A stretch of 64,000 nucleotides of DNA from Humulus lupulus (Eukaryota; Streptophyta; Magnoliopsida; Rosales; Cannabaceae), in assembly GCF_963169125.1 (NCBI RefSeq), contig NC_084797.1:100465868-100529867 (forward strand), given 5' to 3'. The translations under genes were made by a program, and so were the position numbers. The notes under the pieces are model-generated. The model was not told the origin of the DNA. It was given only the letters and a program-made list of their open reading frames with translations, and did no database searches. This document shows, in pieces, positions 10,201 through 21,337 of this stretch (position 1 is the stretch's first letter; every line of letters starts with the position of its first letter).

Positions 10201-11435
10201 ACCACCTTGTTACTAGCTTTGGCTTCTCCTTGGGTCAAGGCGAAGACTCTGGCTGGAACCATCTTGTTGTCATTCTTTTCTTCTGTTTTAAGTTGCGGAC
10301 AATCTATTTTCTGATGACCTTCCTGGCCATAATTGTAAGAACCCTTGGTGTTTGCACGACACTCCCCATGATGTCTTTTCTGGCACTTGGCGCATTGAGG
10401 GTATTCCACATAACCCGACTTGTTATTACCATTGTTAGTCTGTGCTCTTTTGTCAGCATCTGCTTGATTATTATCAAGATGCTTTCTTTTTTGCCCATTA
10501 TTGTTATGCTGGTTGTTGTTGTGGTTTCGACCATTCTGAGTCTAATTCTAATGCTTGATTTCAGACTTGCTTAACTCCTCCTTACTAACATTTTCTTGGA
10601 GCCTTTCCACCTCTATAGTTGTTTCCAAAACATCGGTGTAAGAAGTGGTTCCAGGGTTTGCAAGATTGACCTCTAATTCGATCTTGGATCTGAGTCCCTC
10701 GGTGAACTTGGTAACCCTCCAATAGTCGTTTGGGACCAACTCTGGTGCGAACTTTGCTAGCCGATCAAATTGTCAAGCATACTCGACTACCATCAAATTT
10801 CCCTGTTTCAGACTGGCAAACTCTTCGACCCTTGTAGCGATGACTGCCGAGTTGTAGTACTTTTTGTGAAACAACTCGACAAATCTGGCCCAAGTCATGG
10901 TGGTGATATCATCAGTCTGTTGTAAAAAATCCCACCAGATTCTAGCATCCTTTTTCAGTAGAGAGGAAACACAAGATATGCGATCCGCATTACCAAGGTT
11001 CATGTGTGCAAGAATCGACTCTACATTACTGAGCCATTCTTCAGCCTCAAAGGGGACGGTTGTCCCTTCAAAATTTGAAGTGTGTTGCTTACGAAAACAC
11101 TCTATGTACTAAGCTAGATAAGGTGCGTAGTTCGCCATCGGCCATCCCCCATATGGATATCCTACATTCTGCCCTTGTTGTGGTGCTTGAGCCATTTGCT
11201 GAGGCCGCGGCTGAGTCTGCGGCTGAGGCTATTGTCGTTGTTGCTATAGTAGTTCTTCTACTTGTTGTCGCAACCGGATAATCTCGACGTTGTTGTCAAC
11301 TGGAGGTGGTGCATTTCTATTGGCAGCAGTAGTGGTCGCACGCGTTCCCCTTCTTCGGAATGGAGGGGCCTCGTGAGTCTCGTTGGCGGTGTTGGGGACA
11401 TTGCCGTTGGTGTGTGTAGACCTTTGGAGCGACAT
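10200..11435 (-). pseudogene. TE-2 gag
   Basis: Start MSLQRSTHTNGNVPNTA at 11435, chosen as the ATG closest to the normal gag beginning. Then NNVEIIRLRQQVEELL, a Gln/Pro-rich stretch with TAG/TAA stops, and the capsid domain KKDARIWWDFLQQTDDI and WARFVELFHKKYYNSAV (11003-10773). Next come QFDRLAKFAPELVPND and the zinc knuckles: first CAKCQKRHHGEC (C-x2-C-x3-H-x-G-x-C) intact, second SYNYGQEGHQKIDC with both leading Cys lost. At least four in-frame stops. Confidence 0.8.
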
Positions 11436-11982
11436 CTTCAGCAAATTTCGAACAGTGAGAAAAACATGTTAGAACTTACCCTAATAGTTTCTAAGGAAAA
11501 ATTTAGTCTAAGCAAACATAACTCGGTCCTATCAGTTATGATTTCTTATGAAAAATTATGTAAGTCATCTTTATACATTAGGGTGTGTTTCTATACTTAG
11601 ACTATTAAGCCACCTTTATTATTTTCTAAGTCTGTTTCTAACCACCCTATATGACTTAATTCTTGGGCTCGAAACTTTTCGCTATTCCAAAGTTAACCAC
11701 ATTGAGGGAAGGCTGGGATCAGTGAAATCATTCCCACTACTATGGCCCCCTGAACTCTCAATACAGAACCTAGTTCATTGATTTGTATCCACCCTCATCG
11801 AACTCAGTCATTATTTATTAAATTTCTTCTATGTTAATTATGATTGTAAAAAAAATATCAAACTCATACATGGCATAAAAAAATAACAACTTTATTCATT
11901 TGGAAAAATATTTTCACTTATTACAATAATAAATTCATAATAAATAAAGAAACTATGCTAATAATAACTAGGGTGAAAATTT
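11436..11982 (-). other. TE-2 segment between upstream ORF and gag
   Basis: AT-rich leader without an ORF. It contains a block at about 11640-11760 that resembles the leader of Copia-2 at about 49900-50020 (see findings). Confidence 0.5.
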
Positions 11983-12498
11983 CTAAAAATCAGGATCTTC
12001 TACATCTGACCCTTCATCTAGCATATCATTAGTTATTTCCTCATAATCCTCAGTATCATAAGCCTCAAAACTACCACGAGGAATATTCGTTAGGATATTA
12101 TGCTTTTGTTCATTGGTGAATTGAAACTCAAACCTATAAGTAAATCTAAGTATAAGAAAATAATATCTCATGGCTATCGGTAAATCATCTTCATCATCCA
12201 TAGTCTCCCATAATTCTTCCAATTTTGAAACTACAGAAGGAAAATCCTTAAGAAGCCTAATTACTAGGACATATTGTTCCATTGCTCTCATCATAATTTG
12301 CCTAGCGATTTGAAGGTGAACTATCTCCTTGTGAAATATGATCAATCTTTGAGTGATTCTTTCTAGCACTCCTATTGTATCCCTTGGCTCTCTAACCCTT
12401 TTCAATGCCTTAATGACTCGGATATCATGATAGGTCAAAGCTCCATTCATTTTGACTGAAAACATAATGACTAAAACATTAGATTTTAACATAAACAT
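11983..12498 (-). CDS. unrecognised 171-codon ORF between primer site and gag of TE-2
   Basis: Intact ORF of 171 codons, or 154 from the internal Met of MNGALTYHDIRVIKALKR. The predicted protein is mostly helical: basic/hydrophobic N-terminal half (RITQRLIIFHKEIVHLQIA), middle FPSVVSKLEELWETMDDED, then RYYFLILRFTYRFEFQF and a strongly acidic tail (DTEDYEEITNDMLDEGSDV). No known domain recognised. It is one of the few stop-free frames in a heavily decayed element, which may mean selection or chance. A donor-like GTAAGT at about 12523 and acceptor TTTTCAG at about 12452 lie just upstream, but joining them does not give a clean frame. Some gypsy elements carry additional ORFs here; their functions are mostly unknown. 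Confidence 0.4.
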   Translation of the reverse strand: MFMLKSNVLVIMFSVKMNGALTYHDIRVIKALKRVREPRDTIGVLERITQRLIIFHKEIVHLQIARQIMMRAMEQYVLVIRLLKDFPSVVSKLEELWETMDDEDDLPIAMRYYFLILRFTYRFEFQFTNEQKHNILTNIPRGSFEAYDTEDYEEITNDMLDEGSDVEDPDF

Positions 12499-12585
12499 AT
12501 ATTCAAAACATAAATACTTACATTGGCGGTTAGATCCGAAGCTTTTGTGTGTATATCAAGGAGAACTTCATGCATATGAATTGTT

Positions 12586-12597
12586 GCTCTGGAACCA
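12586..12597 (-). other. primer-binding site of TE-2 (tRNA-iMet-like)
   Basis: Minus strand TGGTTCCAGAGC, 10 of 12 matches to the tRNA-iMet complement TGGTATCAGAGC, two bases after the LTR end. Confidence 0.65.
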
Positions 12598-12599
12598 AC

Positions 12600-14395
12600 T
12601 GTAAAGACTCGACTAAAGTAAAGACCTCAGACCATTAAAACTACTAAGACATAACTATTAATTTTGAATTCATACATAAAATAATAGAACTTTATTAGAA
12701 AATCCAAAATACGAGATCTCATTGTTATTACATAAAAACATAAAGAAAACAAAACCTTTATTTGAATTGTTCAAATACTAAATGCAGAAAATGAAAAATA
12801 CATAATTAAAAAGACTCAAAACATAAACATCATCCTTGACCGTTCCCATCAGTCCATTCATTTAGTTCTCGCCCAATACACATGCCAAAGTCATCATGAA
12901 TCCATCCCGCCTTCCATGCTCATTTACCTGCACAATCTAAATAAAAAGGAATGAGACTAATGCCGGGTAAGGAAAAACTACTAAAACATAAGACGTAAAT
13001 ACATAAATCATAAAACATAAGACTACAAATTAATGGCCACTAACTCATTACCATAGTATGTGATAGAAACCATCTATGTCTTCTTTCTACTATTTAGACA
13101 TAGGTTTAAACACAACTATAGTCTACGATAATGATAAAAATCTCAGGATTTACTTATTTGCTATCTAAGTAATCATATTTCCCAAGTGACTATAATCATA
13201 AAAACAACATACATATAGACATACACATAGCATATAATCAAAATCATAACACATAAACTCTTACTTATTTTCCTTACTAAAAACCGGGGTATTGGAGACA
13301 AGTGCTAAAGAAAAGAAGATGAAAAGAAGATCTAAACCATCAAGATAAGAACTTACCGAAAACCTTAAGTTTCAAAGGAAATACCCCACCTAACCGAAAG
13401 CCATTATATCAAGTTAGGATTTGGAGAAAATGAAAAGAATAAGAGGAACTATAATGAACTAAACCCAAGGATAAAAGTATCTTAGAAAGCTTAGAACTTC
13501 GATCTACATCTCAATACCAAAATCACTCTCTAGCTTACTTCCCAAGTATTTAGAAAAGCTTAGATTTGAAATCTTTTAACCCCAAAACCATAGTATTTCT
13601 CTCTAGAACGAAATTAGCAGCTTGGAAGCTCTCGAAAGAGCTTGGATGATGATGCAAATGGCTGAGTGATGGGTCCTATTTATAGAGTTCAAGGAGTGAA
13701 ACTAAATACTTTTAAAATGAATAAATAATTGAATAAAAATTGAATTTTTTGCTCAACAGATGCCCAAAACTCGGTCAAAATCGTTCAGGAGGGCTGTTTC
13801 TAGTTAGGATTCCACAAACTTTCAAGACATGCGTGTGGAGCCGGTATATCGCCCCCTATAGGCGATATATCGCCTCCCCCATATTACCGAACTTTGGTGG
13901 TTTTTTTCGTGCGAAGTAGACATGTTTTCTGTATCATAGGCGATATATTGGCCCCTATATTTGTGATATATCGGCTTACGCTGATATATTAGACACGTTT
14001 TTACACACTTTCAGCACACTTGAAGTTGTTTAAAACGACCTTGACTGAGTAATACGAGATCTTAACAGCTGAGGGAAGGTTCTAGACTTCCTAGGTTTAT
14101 TCTTTATTAATATATTCATCTAATATCCTTAATAAACATACATGTGACATGTGTCACATTCTTAATTATTCTATCTAAACCATAGGTTATAATAAATAAT
14201 ATTCATAGGACCAGCTATATTAATCAAACCTTATGATAAAATTAATATTTCTAACCTATAAGCTAAAATTATAAAATCCATAACTATCTCTATGATTTTC
14301 CAACTAAATCCCAGCTTGAACCAATAACCATGAAAACTAAAATACTACAACACAAGCCACTACTATCTAGCTAGGTAAAATTCTGAGACGCTACA
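12600..14395 (-). repeat. 5' LTR of TE-2 (1796 bp)
   Basis: On the minus strand it starts TGTAGCGTCTCAGAATTTTA at 14395 and ends GAGTCTTTACA at 12600. The two ends match the boundaries of solo LTRs S1 and S2, which have clear target duplications. Contains the perfect palindrome GGCGATATATCGCC at 13861-13874 and a TATA box at 13677-13686. Confidence 0.85.
13677..13686 (-). promoter_or_regulatory. TATA box of TE-2 LTR
   Basis: Minus strand TCTATAAATAGGACC context, the same core as in S1 (17351) and S2 (55657), and close to that of the Copia-1 LTRs. Confidence 0.65.
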
Positions 14396-15284
14396 TATGA
14401 TGAGTCTTACTCTAATGTTAAGTCTTCCATCATAGCAAAAGCCGTTTGAGGTGTATTATGATGCACTGAGCCAAGGATTAGGTTGTACCCTTTTGCAATC
14501 TAAAATAGTGATTATTGATACGTCTTAATAGTTGACAGGACAGAAACGGCAGTACCCTACATATGGTCTAAAATTAGTGGCATTGATATTTGCATTGAAG
14601 ATGTTGTGATACTACTTGTATGGAAGGAAGTGTGGGATACGATACTTATAATAGTTTGAAGTATCTTGTTACTTATAAGGCTTTGCATGTGAGATAGAAA
14701 TTCTGATTAGAGTTAGTAAAGGAATATGACTGTGAATTCTCTGTTATCCAGGGAAAGCCAATGTAGTGGCAAATGTTTTCAGTGGGAGGGATTTGGAACG
14801 GTTATTCAATTTTTAACCGACATCTAGAAAGTTGACAGAGGACATGATTAGAATGGGGATCGAGTTGGTAGTAGGCCAGTTATTTAGCATTACCTTGTAA
14901 TCTACTCTTATGGAGAGAATAAGGGAAGGCTGGACAAGTAATCCTTAGTTGAAGAGATAAGGGAGGACATCCTAGCTGCAGTGGCTAAGGACTACACAAT
15001 TTTAGAGATGGGTTTATTGAGGGATAAGAGTTGAATTTGTATTCCGATAGATGATGTATTAGATGGGAAATTTTGGGGGAAGTCCCATACTATACCATTT
15101 TATTGCATCCAGGCATTGCCAGGACGTACCAGTATTTAAGGACCTCATATTGGTTGTGGGACTAAATACCTTACATGTCTGCTGGCCAAGGCTGAGCATC
15201 AGAGACCAACAGGGTTATTGCAGCCTCCGGATATCCCAGAGTGGAAGTGGGAGGATATCACAATGGATTTTGTGGTTGGGTTAC
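14396..15284 (+). pseudogene. TE-3 RNase H and integrase N-terminus
   Basis: RNase H: FEVYYDALSQGLGCTLLQSK with its catalytic Asp, then QKRQYPTYGLKLVALIFALK, YLYG and the tail PGKANVVANVFSGRDLERL. Integrase: the zinc module is decayed ([20 protein letters not shown], first Cys of the C-x2-C pair replaced by Tyr), followed by [20 protein letters not shown], where the first core Asp is retained. The reading then breaks at the LTR-A insertion and resumes at 19875. There are more than a dozen stops and several frame changes. Confidence 0.8.
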
Positions 15285-16440
15285 TGTAACTCCCTGGATA
15301 GCCAAGGCCATTACACTGTTTAGTTTAAATAGTGATGGACTTGCTAATCAAGTCATTTGGATATAAACGTGTAACTAAGGATAAGTAATGGATTAGGGTT
15401 TAAGGATTTTGATCATAGGAATAGTTGTTTTCATTAAAAAGTTTGAGTCTGTACAAGGGTTCCCAAAAATAAGTGTTTACAAGGCATTTACAACTCCCCA
15501 AATATAATTACATTGTAAGCTAGCCTAAGCGGAAAAATCAAAGTTTTGGCTCTAGTCCCTATTGATCCCTTGGCCGTGGTAGTCTAGCAACTGCAAATGT
15601 ACATGCTTCCCCTAAAGCTCTCTAATTCATGGGTTGTCCAACACTCCCTTTCTTTTACCTGCACCATATAGCACCCGTGAGCCAAGGCTCAACAAGAAAA
15701 CTTAAATCAATAGATTAAAATAAGCAACATATTATAAACAATAAACTTAGCAGTAATAACCTGCTCAACAAACACATAATCCAATTTAACAATCAATGAG
15801 TTAAACAAGTGCAATCGACACTTGTGAAAATTTAGGTGACGTTCAGGCCCGACTCTCTTAGGCCAAGCTCTCAGATCTTATTTCTGACCTCGACTCTCTT
15901 AGGCCGAGCTGCGTTCCACACGCTTGATGTCTGCCTCGACACCCTTAGGCTGAGCTTTCAGATTAGATATAATCAAACATATAGATTGCATAACACACAA
16001 TTAGATGCAACATATACAAGCATGCCAAATCAAATAACAACATTTATAACCATAGACATATCCAATTATAGGGGTCCAAGCCCCGATTACAACCAAGGTG
16101 CAGTTTTCTTACCCGAGTCCAAGAAAATAGTTTATGGCGATCCCGAGCAAGATCCCTATTCCTGAGCCCTAGTGGTATAACCTAGTCACAATGCAATAGC
16201 ATACAAACATCAATCTCTTTGACTATTTAAGTGTTTCAAGGTAAATTTATAGCCTTCGAGATCTGAAATTCTACTAAACTGGGTTGTAGATTCCTTCCCA
16301 AGCCTTTATATTTGAGTTCCCAAGCTTAAAAACCCTATTTGGATAAAATCCCCTATTTGAGCTGTGACGTTCCCCACACGCGCCGCGACCCTCAACAAGT
16401 CAGAGAGTGTAGTGTCCCAGGATTTTTACTTAGCTAGCTA

Positions 16441-16665
<225 letters not shown>

Positions 16666-17350
16666 TTACCGTGGATTTTGGTTCAAGTCCGGACTTAGTT
16701 GGAAACTCATAGCAACAGTTATGGATTTTATAAGTTTAACCTATAGTTTAAGAATATTAATTATAACATAAGGTTTGATTAATATTGCTGGTCCTAGAAA
16801 TATTATTCATTATAACCTAAGGTTTAGATAGAACCATTAAGAGCATGACACTTGTCATAATCATGATTATTAAGGAATTAAGTATTTTGATGAATAGTTT
16901 TAATAAAAGAAAGATCTAGAAGCTCTAGAACCTTCCAGCAGCTGTTAGGATCGTATTATGACTCAGTCAAAGCTGTTTATCCAATCAAATTATGCTGAAA
17001 AAGTGCAAATACGTGTTTGATATATCAACATATGCCGATATATCACAGTATAGGGGCCGATATATCACCTACGAAAGATACGAAATACATGTCGACTTTG
17101 CACGAACATATGAACAAGGCTCGGGATTAGGGTAGAGCCGATATATCGCCTATAGGGGGCCATATATCACCCCTAGTGATGATTTTTGAAAAGTTTGTGA
17201 TTTTGAATTTTAAAAAATACCCTTAACCTAGACTTGCCTTTGAACGATTTTGACCGAGTTATGGGCGTTAGTTGAACGAAAATTAAAATATTTTCATTTT
17301 ATAATCATTTATTTATTAAAATTAAAAGGGGTTAGCTTCACTCCTTGAAC

Positions 17351-17360
17351 TCTATAAATA
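17351..17360 (+). promoter_or_regulatory. TATA box of solo LTR-S1
   Basis: TCTATAAATA followed by GGACCTAGTACTC, in the position equivalent to the TE-2 LTR TATA box. Confidence 0.65.
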
Positions 17361-17903
17361 GGACCTAGTACTCAGCCATTTTCTTCATTGTTCAAGCAGT
17401 CTTTAGAACCTCCAAGGTGCTAGTGTTACTATAGAGAGATACACTTGAGTTTTTTGGGATAAAAGCTTTATCATCCTAAGCTTTCTAAACACTTGGAAAG
17501 TGAGATATAGTGTGATTTCGGTATTGAGGTTTGGATCAATCCATAAGATCAACCAAGGTATTCTTATTCCTAAGTTCATTCTTTATGGTTCTTTAGTTTT
17601 CTTTTATTCAGATCCTAAATTTTGTTTATGATTCTTGATTAGGTATTTAAGTTCTTGAAACTTAAGGTTCTTCTTGTTAAGTTTCTTCTCTGATGGTTTA
17701 GTGTTCTTTTCATCTCTTTATTCTTTAGAGATACTCACCATTTTACTGTTGGTTTATAGGAGTGTTCTACTCCCGCTCTTGTTCCCAAATATCCTGGCTG
17801 TTTGTAAGGAAATTAGGATAGATTTTATGTGCTTATATGTTATGACATATATATGTATATGTTTATGTTATGATATGTATATGTATATGTATAGTATGTC
17901 TTA

Positions 17904-18183
17904 TAGTCCTTGGACATATGACTTGTTTAAACAGCAAGCCCCAAGAATATGTTTTCAGTCGCATGGGCATATGACTTGCTTAGATAAGCAAGCCCCAAGA
18001 ATTTATGATTGGGCATATGACTTGTTAAGATAACATGCCCCAAGAATTGATGATTGGGCATATGACTTGCTTAGATAAGGAAGCCCCAAGAAGTTATATT
18101 GGGCATATGACTTGCTTAGCTAGCAAGCCCCACAAATTTATGGGCATATGACTTGCTTAGCTAACAAGCCCCAATAATTTATA
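17904..18183. repeat. 6-copy ~46-bp minisatellite in LTR-S1
   Basis: Units start GGGCATATGACTTGCTTAG and carry a small inverted repeat (CTTGCTTA...TAAGCAAG), then CCCCAAGAA and a variable AT-rich end. LTR-S2 has about three related units in reverse orientation (about 54970-55110). The TE-2 LTR has no clear array. Confidence 0.9.
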
Positions 18184-19874
18184 ATGGCCATTAATATTGT
18201 AGTCTTATGCGGTATATGTTTATAGTCATATGTTTTATAGTATATGATATAGTCTTATGTTTATGATTTATGTCATATGATTGGTAGTAGTTTTTCCTTG
18301 CTGTGCATTAGGCTCACTCCTTTATTTTTTTTTAGTGTGATGCAGGAAAATAATTATGGAAGGCGGAAGGATTCTTGGTAGGTTGGCTTGTGTGTTGAGG
18401 ATGAATGGATTCAATGGATTGCGTGTCGATCGAGGATGACGTTATTTATTTTTAGTCTTCTAAATTATGTTTTCTTAATATAATTCCGCAATTAGTATTT
18501 AAAGTTATGTTTTATGTTTTGTAAACAATGGGATCCCATACCCTATCACATTTTATTTTGTACTTTTATGTTAATGATACAATATAAATTTTGGGTTTTC
18601 AATAAAGTTATGATTATTCCTTATGGATGTTTTCTAAAATATGGTAGCTATGTCTAGTAGTTTTAATGGTCCAAGGTCTTAGAAATAGTTGGGTCATTAC
18701 AGAGAGCAAAACTCCTAAATTTCCTAGACACGCATCGCGGCGTAACCCACCCAGCGTCGCGATGCTAAGGCGGTTTAGAGAACCCCTTTAAGCCTCCGAG
18801 TTCATGCGTGCTGCGGCGCTCCAAGAACAGTGTCGCGACGCGTCACCATGTACTCATAATTCCCAACACTTTTCTTGCGTTTTCCCAGAGTTAAAATCAT
18901 CAGAATTCACCCTAAACATGAACCCAAGCAAAAATTGAGTATAGAATTCTCAACAACACAGCATAGGCATAATTTATATCCCAAAAACCAAACCACAATC
19001 TTACCACAACTCAACAACAAAAGCTAGAACTAAAACTCAGTAAAAACTTGAACTAATTAGAGAATTCACAATAAAAAATCAGGTTATAAATCTTACCTCA
19101 ATTGTGATTTCGACCCCTGAACTGAACCTCAATCAATCCCACCCTCCAACCTTCGACTTCCTAAATCAAGCTCCTTCAAAATGATTCAAGCCCCAACTAA
19201 GCTTCAAGGGAGGGAGAGAAATGTGAGAGAGAGAATGGATGAGATTTTTTGGATGTTTTCTGATTGTTTCTCACGGTTTCTAGCCTCAGCTAAGACCAAC
19301 CAAAGGCTAGGAAAACACCATAAGGCCCATAACCCAAGTGCTTTCACTTCAATGCCCTTAAGGGAAAAACAGTCATTAGCCACATGTCCCGCTAATCCTC
19401 AAATAGCATTATATATTCCCAATTAATCCCAACATACCCAAATAATCAATAAATAACTACCCATCACCCGATAAATCCTGAACACGCACTAAGTTTCCCA
19501 AAATATCTCGAGGCTCACCCCGAGCCGGGTATTTGACCTCGTTGTGACTTTTCTGCCAACCCGCTCACTAGGATCACCTCGAGCCGAATATTGAAAATAT
19601 ACCCACATAATAATGTGGTCTCAATCTCATAATACATATAATCACATTTAAACCCTGGATGGGTAAATTTACAAATATGCCCTTATTAACAAAAATGGGT
19701 CCACATGCGAATTTAATACACATAAATATGCATATATATTCATATTACCATATAATTCATATATGTCCATAATCACACATATATTCAATTAATCTCACAT
19801 ATATATATCCAATTATGCCCTCCCGGCACACTAATTAAGGCACTAAGCCTTATTAGTAAATTTGGGACGTTACA

Positions 19875-20917
19875 GTTACCCAGGACCGTGGGTCAACATG
19901 ATTCGGTGTGGGTTATCATGGATTGATACACCAAATAACCTCACTTCTTACCAGTGAGGACAACTTATACAGTTGATTAGTACGTAGATCTTTATGTGAG
20001 AAAGATAGTGTGCCTTCATGGGGCTCCGATGTCGATTGTATCAAATTGAGACCCCACATTTACTTCCAATTTTTGGGGAAGTTTGCAGAAGGCTATGGGT
20101 ACATAGCTAAAGCTTAGTACTACCTGTCATCCTTAAATAGATAGACAATCTGAGAGGATGATGCAAATATTAGAGGACATGCATCGAGCATGTGTGCTAG
20201 ACGTTGAAGGGTCCTGTAGTAAGTATTTTCCTTTGATAGAGTTTTCCTACAGTAACAGCTACCTATCGACCATTGGAGTGTCTCTTTATGAGATGCTGTA
20301 TGGTAGGAAACGTAGATCGCCCATTCACTGGGATGAGAAGGGAGAGAGGAAATACTTGGGTCCTAAGGCAGTTCAGAGAACCAATGAGGCTATTGAGAAG
20401 ATCAGAGCTCGAATGCTCCCGTCTTAGAGTAGACAGAAAAGTTATGTAGATCCAAAGAACAGGAAGGTGGAGTTCCAAGAGGGAGACTGTGCCTTCCATA
20501 GAGTTTCACCATGGAAAGGGGTGAAGAGATTTAGAAAGAAGGGCAAGTTGAGCCCTAGGTTTGTACGACCGTTTGAGATCTTGGATACTATTGGTCAGGT
20601 GGCCTATAGATTGGTGTTACCTTCGACATTGTCAACCGTACACAATGTGTTTCATGTCTCAATTCTTCAGAAGTATGTGTCAGGTGTGACTCATGTATTG
20701 AGTTGCAAAGATCTGGAGTTGCACGCATATCTTTCCTATGAAGAACAAATAGTCTAGAAGCTAGAAAGGAAGGACAAGATCATGAGGAACAAAATCATAC
20801 CTTTGGTTAAATTATTATGAAGGAACAGAAAGGTCGAGGAGGCGAGCTGGAAATTAGAGTCCAACATATGGGATCAGTTTCCCAAGCTGTTCAGGTAAAA
20901 TTTTGAGGATGAAATTC
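19875..20917 (+). pseudogene. TE-3 integrase core, C-terminus and chromodomain-like tail
   Basis: Continues the integrase after LTR-A. Recognised: SVWVIMD-stop-YTK, YVRKIVCLHGAPMSIVSN, PTFTSNFWGSLQKAMGT, QSERMMQILEDMHRACVLD (core Glu), YEMLYGRKRRSPIHWDEKGE, FRKKGKLSPRFVRPFEILD and TLSTVHNVFHVSILQKYV. Then comes a tail resembling the Tekay/Del chromodomain region (RKDKIMRNKIIPLVKLL, KVEEASWKLES, FPKLFR). The last part, from 20467, is fairly open (96 codons). Stops at 20428, 20755 and others make it non-functional. Confidence 0.88.
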
Positions 20918-20935
20918 CTGTAAGAAGGGGATAAT
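20918..20935 (+). other. polypurine tract of TE-3
   Basis: Purine-rich GTAAGAAGGGGATAAT immediately before the 3' LTR. This is the plus-strand DNA priming site and it fixes the element's orientation. Confidence 0.75.
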
Positions 20936-21337
20936 TGTAACGTCCCAATTTCCCTAATAAGGCTTAGTGCCTTGATTAGGGGGCCAAAAGGGCAATAACT
21001 GATTTATTATGTGGGTTATATTATAATATGACAACATTTGCATGTTTAGGTGTATTACGCTTGCATGTGGGCCCGTTTCATATTAGAAGGGCATTTTCGT
21101 AATTTTGGCCCGTTGAGGGTATATATGAATATATATATGTGTGTGTGTTATATGATTGAGACTACATCATTATGTGGATATATATGGGTTATTCAGCACG
21201 AGACGATCCTAGGGGGCAAGTTAGCAGTTTAGTCATAATGAGGTCAAAATACCTGACTAGGGGTGAGCCTAGAAGTATTTTTGTAACTTAGTATATTACC
21301 AAGATTTATCGGGTAATGAGGAATTATTTAGTAGTTA

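Larger units (their letters stand above)
9295..14395 (-). mobile_element. Ty3/gypsy chromovirus-like element TE-2, left part displaced
   Basis: Minus strand: LTR 12600-14395, primer site, a 171-codon ORF, gag from 11435, protease at about 10150, then RT running into the Tat insertion at 9295. The rest of pol and the 3' LTR are outside the window. The protease signature (VLFDLGATHSHIS) and the gag type resemble Tekay/Del-type chromoviruses. TE-2 itself interrupts TE-3 at 14396. Two solo LTRs of the same family occur at 16408 and 54502. Confidence 0.85.

Noticed and set aside
15836..16165. 109-codon ORF in LTR-A
   Set aside because: Antisense to the LTR and not preserved in sister LTRs.
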